Shown: positions 1 through 5,371 of the stretch, piece after piece
Layout: each line of letters opens with the position of its first letter
Numbering within the stretch: position 1 is the stretch's first letter
Assembly (NCBI GenBank): GCA_031275915.1
Contig: JAISOC010000080.1
Span: 1-5,518, forward strand
DNA: 5,518 nt
Direction: 5' to 3'
Source of the DNA: Holosporales bacterium
GTDB lineage: Bacteria > Pseudomonadota > Alphaproteobacteria > RUG11792
The notes under the pieces: generated by a model
The model's database searches: none
Told to the model about the DNA's origin: nothing
The model's input: only the letters and a program-made list of their open reading frames with translations
Program-made: the position numbers and the translations under genes

Positions 1-60
1 AATGCTGTATTTAGTGCTGCTATCACACGCCTTGAGCGTGTTCTTGGGATGGTTTGTTAA
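1..60 (+). CDS. Possible 3' end of a plus-strand gene
   Basis: One plus-strand frame is open from the left edge and ends in TAA at 58-60. Its last 19 residues read NAVFSAAITRLERVLGMVC, an alanine/leucine/arginine mix that looks like a soluble protein C-terminus. This stretch is visibly richer in G+C than the following spacer. Nineteen open codons can arise by chance in such DNA, and a second plus-strand frame (2-181) is also open here, so support is weak. The family is not recognised. If real, it converges with the minus-strand genes. Confidence 0.25.
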   Translation, partial: NAVFSAAITRLERVLGMVC

Positions 61-84
61 GCACTGTAAAAAAAACTATACAAA

Positions 85-252
85 TCACTGGGGGATTGTT
101 ATAGCCTCTATTCCCTTGGGAAACAGGTATTTAGAGCCTCCCTCAATGGAGTCATTCAATCTTTTTTCAAAAGGGTACTAATGGCCCCAGGTTAGTAGAG
201 AAGTAAGCCCCCCCCCTAATATTACAGCAATACTTAATAGTAACTTCTTCAT
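85..252 (-). pseudogene. Small exported-peptide reading frame broken by an amber codon
   Basis: ATG at 252-250 follows a strong Shine-Dalgarno sequence (GGGGAGG at 258-264, five bases before the start). It encodes MKKLLLSIAVILGGG and then LTSLLTWGH, which resembles a signal peptide or single membrane helix: two lysines followed by a long hydrophobic run. TAG at 178-180 ends it after 24 residues. The same frame then stays open for 30 more codons, with mixed charged and hydrophobic composition (beginning YPFEKRLNDS, ending GIEAITIPQ), to TGA at 85-87. Simplest reading: a small secreted or membrane-anchored protein of about 55 codons inactivated by one nonsense change. Alternatives: a genuine 24-residue hydrophobic peptide, a sequencing error, or readthrough. 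Three glycine codons are encoded by an uninterrupted run of nine G. No family is recognised. An antisense frame at 2-181 is also open, so coding status is unproven. Confidence 0.4.
208..216 (-). repeat. Homopolymer of nine G (minus strand)
   Basis: Nine consecutive C on the plus strand, read as G9 on the minus strand inside the hydrophobic segment of the small exported reading frame, encode three glycines. It is the only long G/C homopolymer in this A+T-rich window. Such tracts can change length by slippage. Here a loss or gain of one G would move translation into frames that stop within about 5 (eight G) or 13 (ten G) codons. Confidence 0.85.
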
Positions 253-423
253 TACTTCCTCCCCTTTTAAAACAGATAATCTTTTCCTTCATGTATATAT
301 TATTACACTCTTCCTAGAGGTATGTTAAGAATTTTATTTGTGTTATTTTTTCATCCATAACCACCGCCTGCCACTTTGGGGGTAAGATTGAAAGTATGCT
401 TGAGCTTTCTGTGATAATCCTAT
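253..423. other. Spacer after prmC with no secure gene
   Basis: The spacer between the prmC stop and the small exported reading frame holds the predicted promoter above and a 14-codon minus-strand ORF of no evident significance (MDEKITQIKFLTYL, starting near 356). I found no convincing hairpin plus T-tract terminator for prmC. Together with 61-252 this makes about 360 bases without a certain gene. Confidence 0.6.
299..328 (-). promoter_or_regulatory. Predicted promoter of the small exported reading frame
   Basis: On the minus strand TTAACA (323-328, five of six bases match TTGACA) is followed after 18 bases by AATAAT (299-304, five of six match TATAAT). Transcription would begin near 290-293 and leave a leader of about 40 bases before the GGGGAGG ribosome binding site. 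It lies roughly 100 bases beyond the prmC stop, so the small frame looks like a separate transcription unit. AT-rich DNA yields such matches by chance, so this rests on position plus the strong ribosome binding site. Confidence 0.4.
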
Positions 424-1251
424 TTACAACTTCGTGAATACAAGCGTTCTTTCAATTCCAGACAGATCTTTTGCAGACATGTGCATCTGTAATTTATCTG
501 CCATATTAGAAACATGATCTTTTTGATTTATTCCTATTTCCACGAAGAGCATACCATTTTTTTTCAGATAATCATGCGCTTTTGGCATTATTTGTTTATA
601 GGCTTCCAGACCATCAACTCCGGCAAATAGGGCTCTATGAGGGTCGTAAAGTGTGGACTTATCAAGGACGCTCTCACTTGAAACATATGGAGGATTTGTC
701 ACAATTACTTCATATTGCTTTTTTATATCGCTGAACCAATTTGTTTTCACAAAATCGCATCTATCGTATACTTTGAGTTTTGTTGCATTTTCTTTTGCAA
801 TTTCAAGAGTATTTTCATCGATATCTGCAAGAGTAGCCCTTGAGTTTTTATACATAGTGAGGATAGTTAGTGCTATGCACCCAGTTCCACACCCAAGATC
901 TAATATGTTTATACAGGCAGAGTTATCTAGGAAACATTTAAGGAAAAGATCAATTATCAACTCAGTTTCTGGTCTGGGGTCCATTGTATATTCGCCTGTT
1001 ATATATGAAATTCCATAAAATTCTTTTGATCTTGTGATTTTGGAAACAGGTTCTCCGGCAAATGCTCTTTTTATGCAATTTAACAATTGTGAGAATTGCT
1101 CATTTGAAAGTTCATTTTGTTCTGCAAAAAATACTTGATGATATGACTGACCGGTGATGTATGCTAACAATAACAATAATTCTTTTCTATCTATAATTTT
1201 GGATAAATTAAAAAGATCACGCCTGTATACCGTTATCACGCAAAATCTCAT
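424..1251 (-). CDS. prmC: Release factor glutamine methyltransferase PrmC (HemK)
   Basis: PrmC transfers a methyl group from S-adenosylmethionine to the glutamine of the GGQ motif of release factors RF1 and RF2 in the cytoplasm, which speeds peptide release. The 275-residue product is full length. It shows an N-terminal helical release-factor-binding region (about 20-90, with EPVSKITRSKEFYG at 67-80), the RPETE segment (93-97), SAM-binding motif I DLGCGTG (118-124), the acidic LADID (141-145), the catalytic NPPY (186-189), the DPHRALFAGVDGLEAY segment (203-218), EIG (238-240) and a C-terminal DLSGIERTLVF (262-272). The start lies inside the end of rbfA with a 35-base overlap, so the two are probably co-transcribed and translationally coupled. 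Only a weak purine-rich site (AAAGAA) precedes the ATG; an in-frame GTG four codons later is possible. The family assignment is secure. Confidence 0.96.
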   Translation of the reverse strand: MRFCVITVYRRDLFNLSKIIDRKELLLLLAYITGQSYHQVFFAEQNELSNEQFSQLLNCIKRAFAGEPVSKITRSKEFYGISYITGEYTMDPRPETELIIDLFLKCFLDNSACINILDLGCGTGCIALTILTMYKNSRATLADIDENTLEIAKENATKLKVYDRCDFVKTNWFSDIKKQYEVIVTNPPYVSSESVLDKSTLYDPHRALFAGVDGLEAYKQIMPKAHDYLKKNGMLFVEIGINQKDHVSNMADKLQMHMSAKDLSGIERTLVFTKL

Positions 1252-1591
1252 CTATTCTTTGCAATTTTTCAAATGAATCGTCTATCTTAAATGCAATTTC
1301 CGGGATAAATCGCATTTTTAACTTAGTGGCTATTATGTTTTTAAAATAATGTTTGTTTTTCTCTAGAAGATTTACGAGTTCTTTTTTTTGAGAATTTTCA
1401 GATGACATTACAAATATTTTTGCATTTCTCAGATCAGGTGACAAATCAACATGGGTGATTGTGAGATTTTTACAGGGCAATCCATAAATATCGTCTCTTA
1501 GTAGAGCTTTTGAAAAACATTCACGAATGCTGAGAGCCATTTTGTCATTTCTGTTAGAGTATTTTTTTTTGTTTGTGTTGAACACTGTCAT
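1217..1591 (-). CDS. rbfA: 30S ribosome-binding factor RbfA
   Basis: RbfA binds the immature 30S subunit and assists late 16S rRNA 5'-end maturation and cold adaptation. At 124 residues it is a normal single KH-like-domain protein. Diagnostic segments are ITHVDLSPDLRNAKIFV (about 45-61), matching the family pattern of a VxxVxxSPDLxxAxVyV strand, and KMRFIPEIAFKIDDSFEKL (92-110), matching the RxxPeLxFxxDxS core, followed by a terminal helix RIDEIL. The ATG at 1591 is chosen because the first family-aligned segment (SNRNDKMALSIRECF) begins soon after it; the ribosome binding site is weak. In many bacteria rbfA follows infB. Here it follows tRNA-Thr and overlaps prmC downstream, making a small translation-related cluster. 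Confidence 0.93.
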   Translation of the reverse strand: MTVFNTNKKKYSNRNDKMALSIRECFSKALLRDDIYGLPCKNLTITHVDLSPDLRNAKIFVMSSENSQKKELVNLLEKNKHYFKNIIATKLKMRFIPEIAFKIDDSFEKLQRIDEILRDNGIQA

Positions 1592-1617
1592 CTCAGGTGT
1601 TTAAGTAAATCGTCTGC

Positions 1618-1646
1618 ATTTTACATGAAAATAGCGTTTTCTTCCA
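1618..1646 (-). promoter_or_regulatory. Weak candidate promoter for rbfA-prmC
   Basis: TAAAAT at 1618-1623 (five of six matches to the -10 consensus) lies 17 bases after TGGAAG at 1641-1646 (only three of six matches to -35). It would give a leader of about 20 bases before rbfA. Readthrough from the strong tRNA promoter upstream is an equally good source of the rbfA-prmC transcript. Confidence 0.25.
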
Positions 1647-1660
1647 TGAAAACAAAAAAA

Positions 1661-1735
<75 letters not shown>

Positions 1736-1750
1736 TTCCCAGTTTTCTTC

Positions 1751-1779
1751 ATTGTACACACGCAGCTTGATCAAGACAA
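1751..1779 (-). promoter_or_regulatory. Promoter of tRNA-Thr
   Basis: Minus-strand TTGTCT (1774-1779, four of six matches) and TACAAT (1751-1756, five of six matches) are separated by exactly 17 bases. The predicted start is about 8 bases before the mature tRNA 5' end at 1735, the short leader typical of tRNA genes. A 10-base perfect palindrome, CTTGATCAAG (1766-1775), spans the -35/spacer boundary; its significance is unknown. Confidence 0.6.
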
Positions 1780-1825
1780 TGGAGTTCCTTCAAAAAGGAA
1801 AGCATACTGAAGAAACACAAAACTT

Positions 1826-1844
1826 TGTAGCTAGAACTTCTACA
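1826..1844 (-). terminator. Weak hairpin after the exported unknown gene
   Basis: Two bases after the TAA at 1846-1848 the minus strand can form a five-pair stem TGTAG/CTACA around a nine-base loop, followed by a T-rich tail (AAGTTTTGTGTTTC). The stem is short and the tail interrupted, so this is at best a leaky terminator before the tRNA promoter. Confidence 0.25.
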
Positions 1845-1845
1845 T

Positions 1846-2580
1846 TTAGCTGTCAGTTCCGAAATTACTTATAGTGGTGAATTTCCAGTTTAGTGAAGAT
1901 ATTATTTCTGCTAGCCTTTTATTTGCTGAAGCAATTACTTCTTCATTTTCGGGAGTAATTGTTACTTGAATGTAGATAGCTGCCATTTCACAGTTTAGTG
2001 CCTCTTTCAGTTTATCAAGGATGCTGTTTCTTTTGTTGTCTGGTAAGTCTCTGATTCCTTGTATCATGTTAGTAGCTTGACATACTGAAATTTCTCCTTT
2101 CTGTAACTTTTCTACAATTTCTCTTAACGATTTACCTTGCAATTTAGTTGTGCATGTTATCTTACTCAGACTTCCAAATGGAATTAGTATCTTAGTTTTT
2201 GGAGGGAATAAATCTCCTTCCTTTTCCTTACTTTGCTCTATGATCATTTTTTTGATTATCTCGATTTTGTTATCGTAATTATTAGTTATCCATTGATCAA
2301 TTAAGTTTCCCAATTCTGGTTCAAAAGGGATGAGCTGTTTCTTTAAAGAATGTAGTAATGTTTTTTGGGTTAGACTGTTTTCTTTATAAAATTCAATCTG
2401 TCCCGATGTTAGTTCCTCTTTTGAATTTAAAATTTGTTTAAATTGGTCGATTGGAATAACAAGGCATGTTTGTGTGTATTCATATAGATCTTCCGCTCCA
2501 GAATTTTCTTCCGTACTAGAATTTGCTTGTAATAAGCTCATAAACACACACAAACCTGATATCAAAATTAGCTTTTTCAC
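1846..2580 (-). CDS. Unrecognised exported protein with four mature cysteines
   Basis: I do not recognise this 244-residue protein. The N-terminus is a clear Sec signal peptide: KK, hydrophobic core LILISGLCVFMSLL, and a probable signal peptidase I site after LQA (residue 19). The mature part is about 225 residues, acidic at its start (SSTEENSGAEDLYEY), then mostly predicted helix with no further membrane segment. Mature cysteines at 39, 143, 167 and 197 could form two disulfides, fitting a periplasmic or secreted location. SLREIVEKLQKGEISV (151-166) looks like an amphipathic helix. Cys11 is not in a proper lipobox (SGLC), so a lipoprotein is unlikely. The start is GTG at 2580-2578: an in-frame TGA lies eight codons upstream, and the next ATG (Met14) would destroy the signal peptide. 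Only GAAAAGG, two bases away, resembles a ribosome binding site. It has its own promoter and no evident operon partner. A lineage-specific host-interaction protein is possible but unproven. Confidence 0.8.
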   Translation of the reverse strand: MKKLILISGLCVFMSLLQANSSTEENSGAEDLYEYTQTCLVIPIDQFKQILNSKEELTSGQIEFYKENSLTQKTLLHSLKKQLIPFEPELGNLIDQWITNNYDNKIEIIKKMIIEQSKEKEGDLFPPKTKILIPFGSLSKITCTTKLQGKSLREIVEKLQKGEISVCQATNMIQGIRDLPDNKRNSILDKLKEALNCEMAAIYIQVTITPENEEVIASANKRLAEIISSLNWKFTTISNFGTDS

Positions 2581-2617
2581 GGCCTTTTCGTCATAAAATA
2601 ATCATTGTTTCCAGCGG

Positions 2618-2646
2618 ATAATAACTCCTTGTCTAAATTTTTGCAA
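2618..2646 (-). promoter_or_regulatory. Promoter of the exported unknown gene
   Basis: TTGCAA (2641-2646, four of six matches to -35) and TATTAT (2618-2623, five of six matches to -10) are exactly 17 bases apart on the minus strand. They lie between the permease stop and the GTG start and predict a leader of about 30 bases. That leader would contain two overlapping mini-ORFs ending on the GTG start. The AAGGAG motif at 2625-2630 falls within the spacer and is too far upstream to act as the ribosome binding site. Confidence 0.5.
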
Positions 2647-2674
2647 TAAGAATAGTACAGCAAAATAATATGGG

Positions 2675-3814
2675 CTACCTAAATACCTCGCTTAACATAA
2701 TTATTACTCCAAATACAACGCATATTAAGTTCTTGATACTAATCGCTTCGTTCCTATTTATTCGAAAAATTAGGTAAAACGGAGTGAATATAACAAAGGT
2801 TGTTGCTATTGCCCCTCCAAATGAAAGAACATTCATAAAGGCGTTTGGAATCAGCAATGTTACAAACACAGGAACTAACACAACAAGCAAAGGAATTAAT
2901 CTGTTGAACCTTGGCTTGATGTTTTCTTTTATAGAGCAAATTAATCCAATTCCTATTCCAACAGCGGATGTTATAATTGCAGACAATGATAGTACCTTGA
3001 AAAAAATGTTTATAAATTCACTTCTGGCAGATTCACAGAGTCTGCCAATTAATTCCCCAACATCTACCTGGTGATTTAAAATTCTTTCAAAAAATGAAAT
3101 ATCAATTGAATAAGCAGATTGCAAAGTTGCATAAATCCATAAGATATATATGATTGCTGGAATCAATGTTCCTATAAGAAAAGCCTTCTTTATCTTAGCA
3201 GTATCCATTTCCAGAATTTCGCAAACATATGGACAAATATTCTGTACTCCAAATGAGGTAAAAATTACAGGAAGAAAGTAGAAGATATCTTTACACGTGA
3301 AAGTACTGCTTTGAATGGCCAGTGTTTTTTCTGCATTAAACGTGCTGGAAATTACTAATGATATTACAAGCAATAATATTAAAAACAATCCTGCATTAAC
3401 TTTGTTGAATAAATTTGATTTCAAAGCAAATAGAAATAAAAACAAAACAAAACATAAAACGAGAGAGATATTATTATTATTTAAATGAAAAAAATAGTCC
3501 AGAATGCTCGAAGTTCCTGCAAAATACACTGAAAGTAAAGACAGTGATAAAATATAAAAACTTGCCATAGTGATATACATTGTGGGTCGACCAGCAAATT
3601 TCTTGCTTAATTCGACTATACTGCAACAACTTCCAGATTTTTCAATTAGCCTATTTGTTATAGACGATGTCTGATATGCCACGAAAAACGAAAACAGTAT
3701 TATTACTGAACTCATGAGAATTCCAATGTTTGCAGAGGCAAGAGGGAGAGCAATCAGCCCTGCTCCTATTGCTGTGCCAGAGACCAAGAATATTGCGCCT
3801 AACAATTTAGTCAT
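2675..3814 (-). CDS. Hydroxy/aromatic amino acid permease (HAAAP family, TyrP/Mtr-like)
   Basis: An inner-membrane proton-coupled importer, probably for tyrosine, tryptophan or another aromatic or hydroxy amino acid. The substrate cannot be fixed from sequence. The 379 residues form about 11 hydrophobic helices (roughly 4-26, 32-52, 79-103, 116-131, 139-157, 175-193, 211-230, 267-293, 305-324, 330-351, 361-376), close to the size of E. coli TyrP. The family signature SGTAIGAGLIALPLA occupies 12-26. LPVIFTSFGVQNICPY (181-196) corresponds to the conserved LPVxFTSFGFHxxxP region, with Gln where family members usually have His. SFGGAIATTFVIFTPFY (331-347) is the late conserved glycine/proline segment. 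ATG at 3814 is supported by AAGGAG eight bases upstream (3823-3828). The gene stands alone, separated from the pnt genes by a probable terminator. Import of amino acids by such permeases fits a host-dependent bacterium with reduced biosynthesis. Confidence 0.88.
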   Translation of the reverse strand: MTKLLGAIFLVSGTAIGAGLIALPLASANIGILMSSVIILFSFFVAYQTSSITNRLIEKSGSCCSIVELSKKFAGRPTMYITMASFYILSLSLLSVYFAGTSSILDYFFHLNNNNISLVLCFVLFLFLFALKSNLFNKVNAGLFLILLLVISLVISSTFNAEKTLAIQSSTFTCKDIFYFLPVIFTSFGVQNICPYVCEILEMDTAKIKKAFLIGTLIPAIIYILWIYATLQSAYSIDISFFERILNHQVDVGELIGRLCESARSEFINIFFKVLSLSAIITSAVGIGIGLICSIKENIKPRFNRLIPLLVVLVPVFVTLLIPNAFMNVLSFGGAIATTFVIFTPFYLIFRINRNEAISIKNLICVVFGVIIMLSEVFR

Positions 3815-3863
3815 AACAATTTCTCCTTACAAAAAAGTTTATGGATTAAAAGAATGGAAAAAT

Positions 3864-3899
3864 AAAATACGTGAACAAGATTTAAGAGCAATTGTGCTC
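3864..3899 (-). promoter_or_regulatory. Candidate permease promoter with overlapping inverted repeat
   Basis: On the minus strand TTGCTC (3886-3891) and TATTTT (3864-3869) are 16 bases apart, each matching four of six consensus bases, about 50 bases before the permease ATG. The -35 box lies inside a perfect 5-bp inverted repeat, GAGCA-ATTG-TGCTC on the plus strand (3886-3899), the size and position expected of an operator half-site pair. No regulator is encoded in the window, so regulation is only a suggestion. Confidence 0.3.
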
Positions 3900-3928
3900 A
3901 CTTCACTCTATTTTTTTTAAAAAGAATG

Positions 3929-3950
3929 TTGCAGGCGCTCAGCGCCACAA
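3929..3950 (-). terminator. Probable terminator of the pnt genes
   Basis: A perfect GGCGC-TGA-GCGCC hairpin (3934-3946), extended by TTG/CAA across a small internal loop, is the only GC-rich element in this spacer. On the minus strand it is followed by CATTCTTTTT, a near-adjacent T-rich run. It lies downstream of pntAB and upstream of the permease promoter, where a terminator is expected. The U-tract does not start immediately after the stem, which lowers confidence. Confidence 0.5.
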
Positions 3951-4073
3951 AGCTTCTCGGTGCAAAAACACAACAAGATTTACAGGTCCCAAACAATTAA
4001 CAATAGGTCTCACTGTGATACAAACAACTTCGCTCATTCTCTGATGGAATACTCTCACAAATCATAGGTTATG

Positions 4074-4346
4074 TCAAGATTTTTTAGTTGAAAACATGGA
4101 TAGCATCCTATGGGTCAGAATAAACCCTCCAACTATGTTAACGGACGACAAAAGGACTGCAAAGAACCCTAACCAGGAAGAAGAATGAACTCCAGCCGCT
4201 AATATTCCTCCTATTATTATAACGCTTGATATAGCATTTGTAACCGACATGAGAGGAGAGTGTAAAGCCGGAGTTACCTTTAATACCACATAATATCCGA
4301 CGAAACACGCAAGAACGAATACTGTTAAACTATACATCAGTAGCAT
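4074..4346 (-). CDS. pntAB: NAD(P) transhydrogenase alpha subunit, membrane part (PntAB)
   Basis: This is the short membrane portion of the split alpha subunit of the proton-translocating transhydrogenase, which uses the proton gradient to reduce NADP+ with NADH. The 90 residues contain three hydrophobic helices (about 4-26, 35-53, 57-80), normal for PntAB. The hallmark [19 protein letters not shown] (16-34) followed by [13 protein letters not shown] is highly conserved, as is the C-terminal [13 protein letters not shown]. The ATG at 4346 lies five bases after the pntAA stop. Its Shine-Dalgarno AAGGAG (4358-4363) sits inside the last codons of pntAA, so the two genes are one transcription unit, probably translationally coupled. 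pntB is not found downstream: a 259-base spacer and an unrelated permease follow. Confidence 0.94.
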   Translation of the reverse strand: MLLMYSLTVFVLACFVGYYVVLKVTPALHSPLMSVTNAISSVIIIGGILAAGVHSSSWLGFFAVLLSSVNIVGGFILTHRMLSMFSTKKS

Positions 4347-4351
4347 GATTA

Positions 4352-5371
4352 TTATATCTCCTTTAAAAGCTGACCATCTTTGGTTAATGTTGTGGATTTT
4401 ATTATTTCATCCTCAGGATTTGAGAATAGCAATTCTATAAAGGCGAATACATTCTTGGAAAAAAGTTTGCTGGCATCATGATGTATTCCATTCAAAATGT
4501 TCACAAATGAGACTACCTTCACCTTTTCTTTATGAATTACTGTTTTTCCATGTTTTGTAATCTCACAATTTCCTCCTGTTTCTGAGGCTAAATCTATAAT
4601 GATAGAACCGTTTTTCATAAGATCCAAAGTATCTTTTTTAATAATAACTGGAGCTTTTTTAAATGGAATCTGAGCAGTTGTTATCACGATATCCTGCACG
4701 GAAATAACAGATTTTAATTTTTCTTCTTGAGCTTTTTTGTATTTTTCAGAAGTTTCTTTTGCGTATACTCCGTCCATCTTATCTTTTTCGTCAGATATAA
4801 CCTCAACAAATTTAGCTCCCAGGCTCTCTACTTGTTCTTTTGCGGATGCTCTAACATCAAATGCATTTACTGCGGCTCCCAATCTTTTTGCAGTAGCTAT
4901 GGCTTGCAGACCAGCCACCCCTGCCCCTATAACCAATACTTTTGCTGCTGGTATTGTTCCAGCAGTTGTCATCATCATAGGAAAAGCTCTATTCAATATA
5001 TGTGCGGCCTCGATAACTGCTCTGTATCCAGCAAGACTACTTTGTGAACTCAAAACATCCATATATTGAGCCTTTGTTGTTCGTGGAATCATATCAAGAG
5101 CGTATGAAGTGATGTTCTTCTCTTGAAATATTTTTAAATTTTCTTTGTTTACATGAGGTTTTTGTATGGATATGGATATAGATCCATTTTTCATAGATTT
5201 AATAACTTCAGGAGACAAAGGATTTATGGATATCACCATATCTGCTGTAGAAATCTGACCATTTTTATCACAAACTTCATGTCCAAGATTGATCAATTTT
5301 TCAGCTATATCATCGGTAATCGGAATCCGAAGTTCTCCATTATTTTTCTCCTTGACAACAAAAATTTTCAT
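4352..5371 (-). CDS. pntAA: NAD(P) transhydrogenase alpha subunit, NAD(H)-binding part (PntAA)
   Basis: This is the cytoplasmic dI component that binds NADH and passes hydride to NADP+ on the PntB dIII domain. With the start at 5371 the product is 339 residues and begins [19 protein letters not shown], aligning with the family N-terminus MKIxVPKExxxGExRVA. The catalytic-site stretch [21 protein letters not shown] (95-115) retains Arg97, Gln102, Asp105 and Ser108, which correspond to residues known to contact the nicotinamide in the Rhodospirillum enzyme. The Rossmann motif GAGVAG is at 149-154, with Asp172 (FDVRA) after the second strand. The mobile loop GVYAKE (201-206) keeps its Tyr. The protein is 30-45 residues shorter than usual, mainly because the GAG...AGA segment after LGHEV (residue 33) is missing. 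The NxPxR-type loop late in the protein reads [11 protein letters not shown], without the usual arginine. An upstream TTG at 5485 would add 38 residues that do not match the family. Confidence 0.92.
   Translation of the reverse strand: MKIFVVKEKNNGELRIPITDDIAEKLINLGHEVCDKNGQISTADMVISINPLSPEVIKSMKNGSISISIQKPHVNKENLKIFQEKNITSYALDMIPRTTKAQYMDVLSSQSSLAGYRAVIEAAHILNRAFPMMMTTAGTIPAAKVLVIGAGVAGLQAIATAKRLGAAVNAFDVRASAKEQVESLGAKFVEVISDEKDKMDGVYAKETSEKYKKAQEEKLKSVISVQDIVITTAQIPFKKAPVIIKKDTLDLMKNGSIIIDLASETGGNCEITKHGKTVIHKEKVKVVSFVNILNGIHHDASKLFSKNVFAFIELLFSNPEDEIIKSTTLTKDGQLLKEI

Noticed and set aside
20..44. Inverted repeat ACACGC-CTTGA-GCGTGT near the left edge
   Set aside because: It lies inside the possible coding tail (codons for TRLERV) and lacks a following T-run, so it is not called as a terminator.
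2..181. Plus-strand ORF of 59 codons starting with ATG at position 2
   Set aside because: It has no visible ribosome binding site in the window, overlaps the minus-strand small frame that has promoter, Shine-Dalgarno and signal-peptide features, and resembles no known family. It could be the tail of a gene entering from the left, but nothing favours it.
653..1018. 121-codon plus-strand ORF
   Set aside because: It is entirely antisense to prmC motifs (NPPY, DLGCGTG, RPETE) and is a shadow of that gene.
1785..1800. Hairpin TTCCTT-CAAA-AAGGAA between the exported gene and the tRNA promoter
   Set aside because: The six-pair A/T-rich stem has no T-tract on either strand, so it is not supportable as a terminator and may be chance.
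2530..2580. Lipoprotein signal in the exported unknown protein (Cys11)
   Set aside because: The residues before the cysteine are S-G-L, and a lipobox needs Gly, Ala or Ser at -1. A signal peptidase I site after LQA fits better.
2754..3074. ORFs of 61 codons (minus) and 96 codons (plus) within the permease
   Set aside because: They are out-of-frame or antisense shadows of the C-terminal half of the permease.
3984..4011. Near-identical heptamers AGGTCCC and AGGTCTC 21 bases apart
   Set aside because: Two short imperfect direct repeats with no further copies. Too little to call an operator or array.
4727..5069. Two overlapping plus-strand ORFs of 106 and 110 codons
   Set aside because: Both are antisense to the conserved core of pntAA and have no family similarity or initiation signals.
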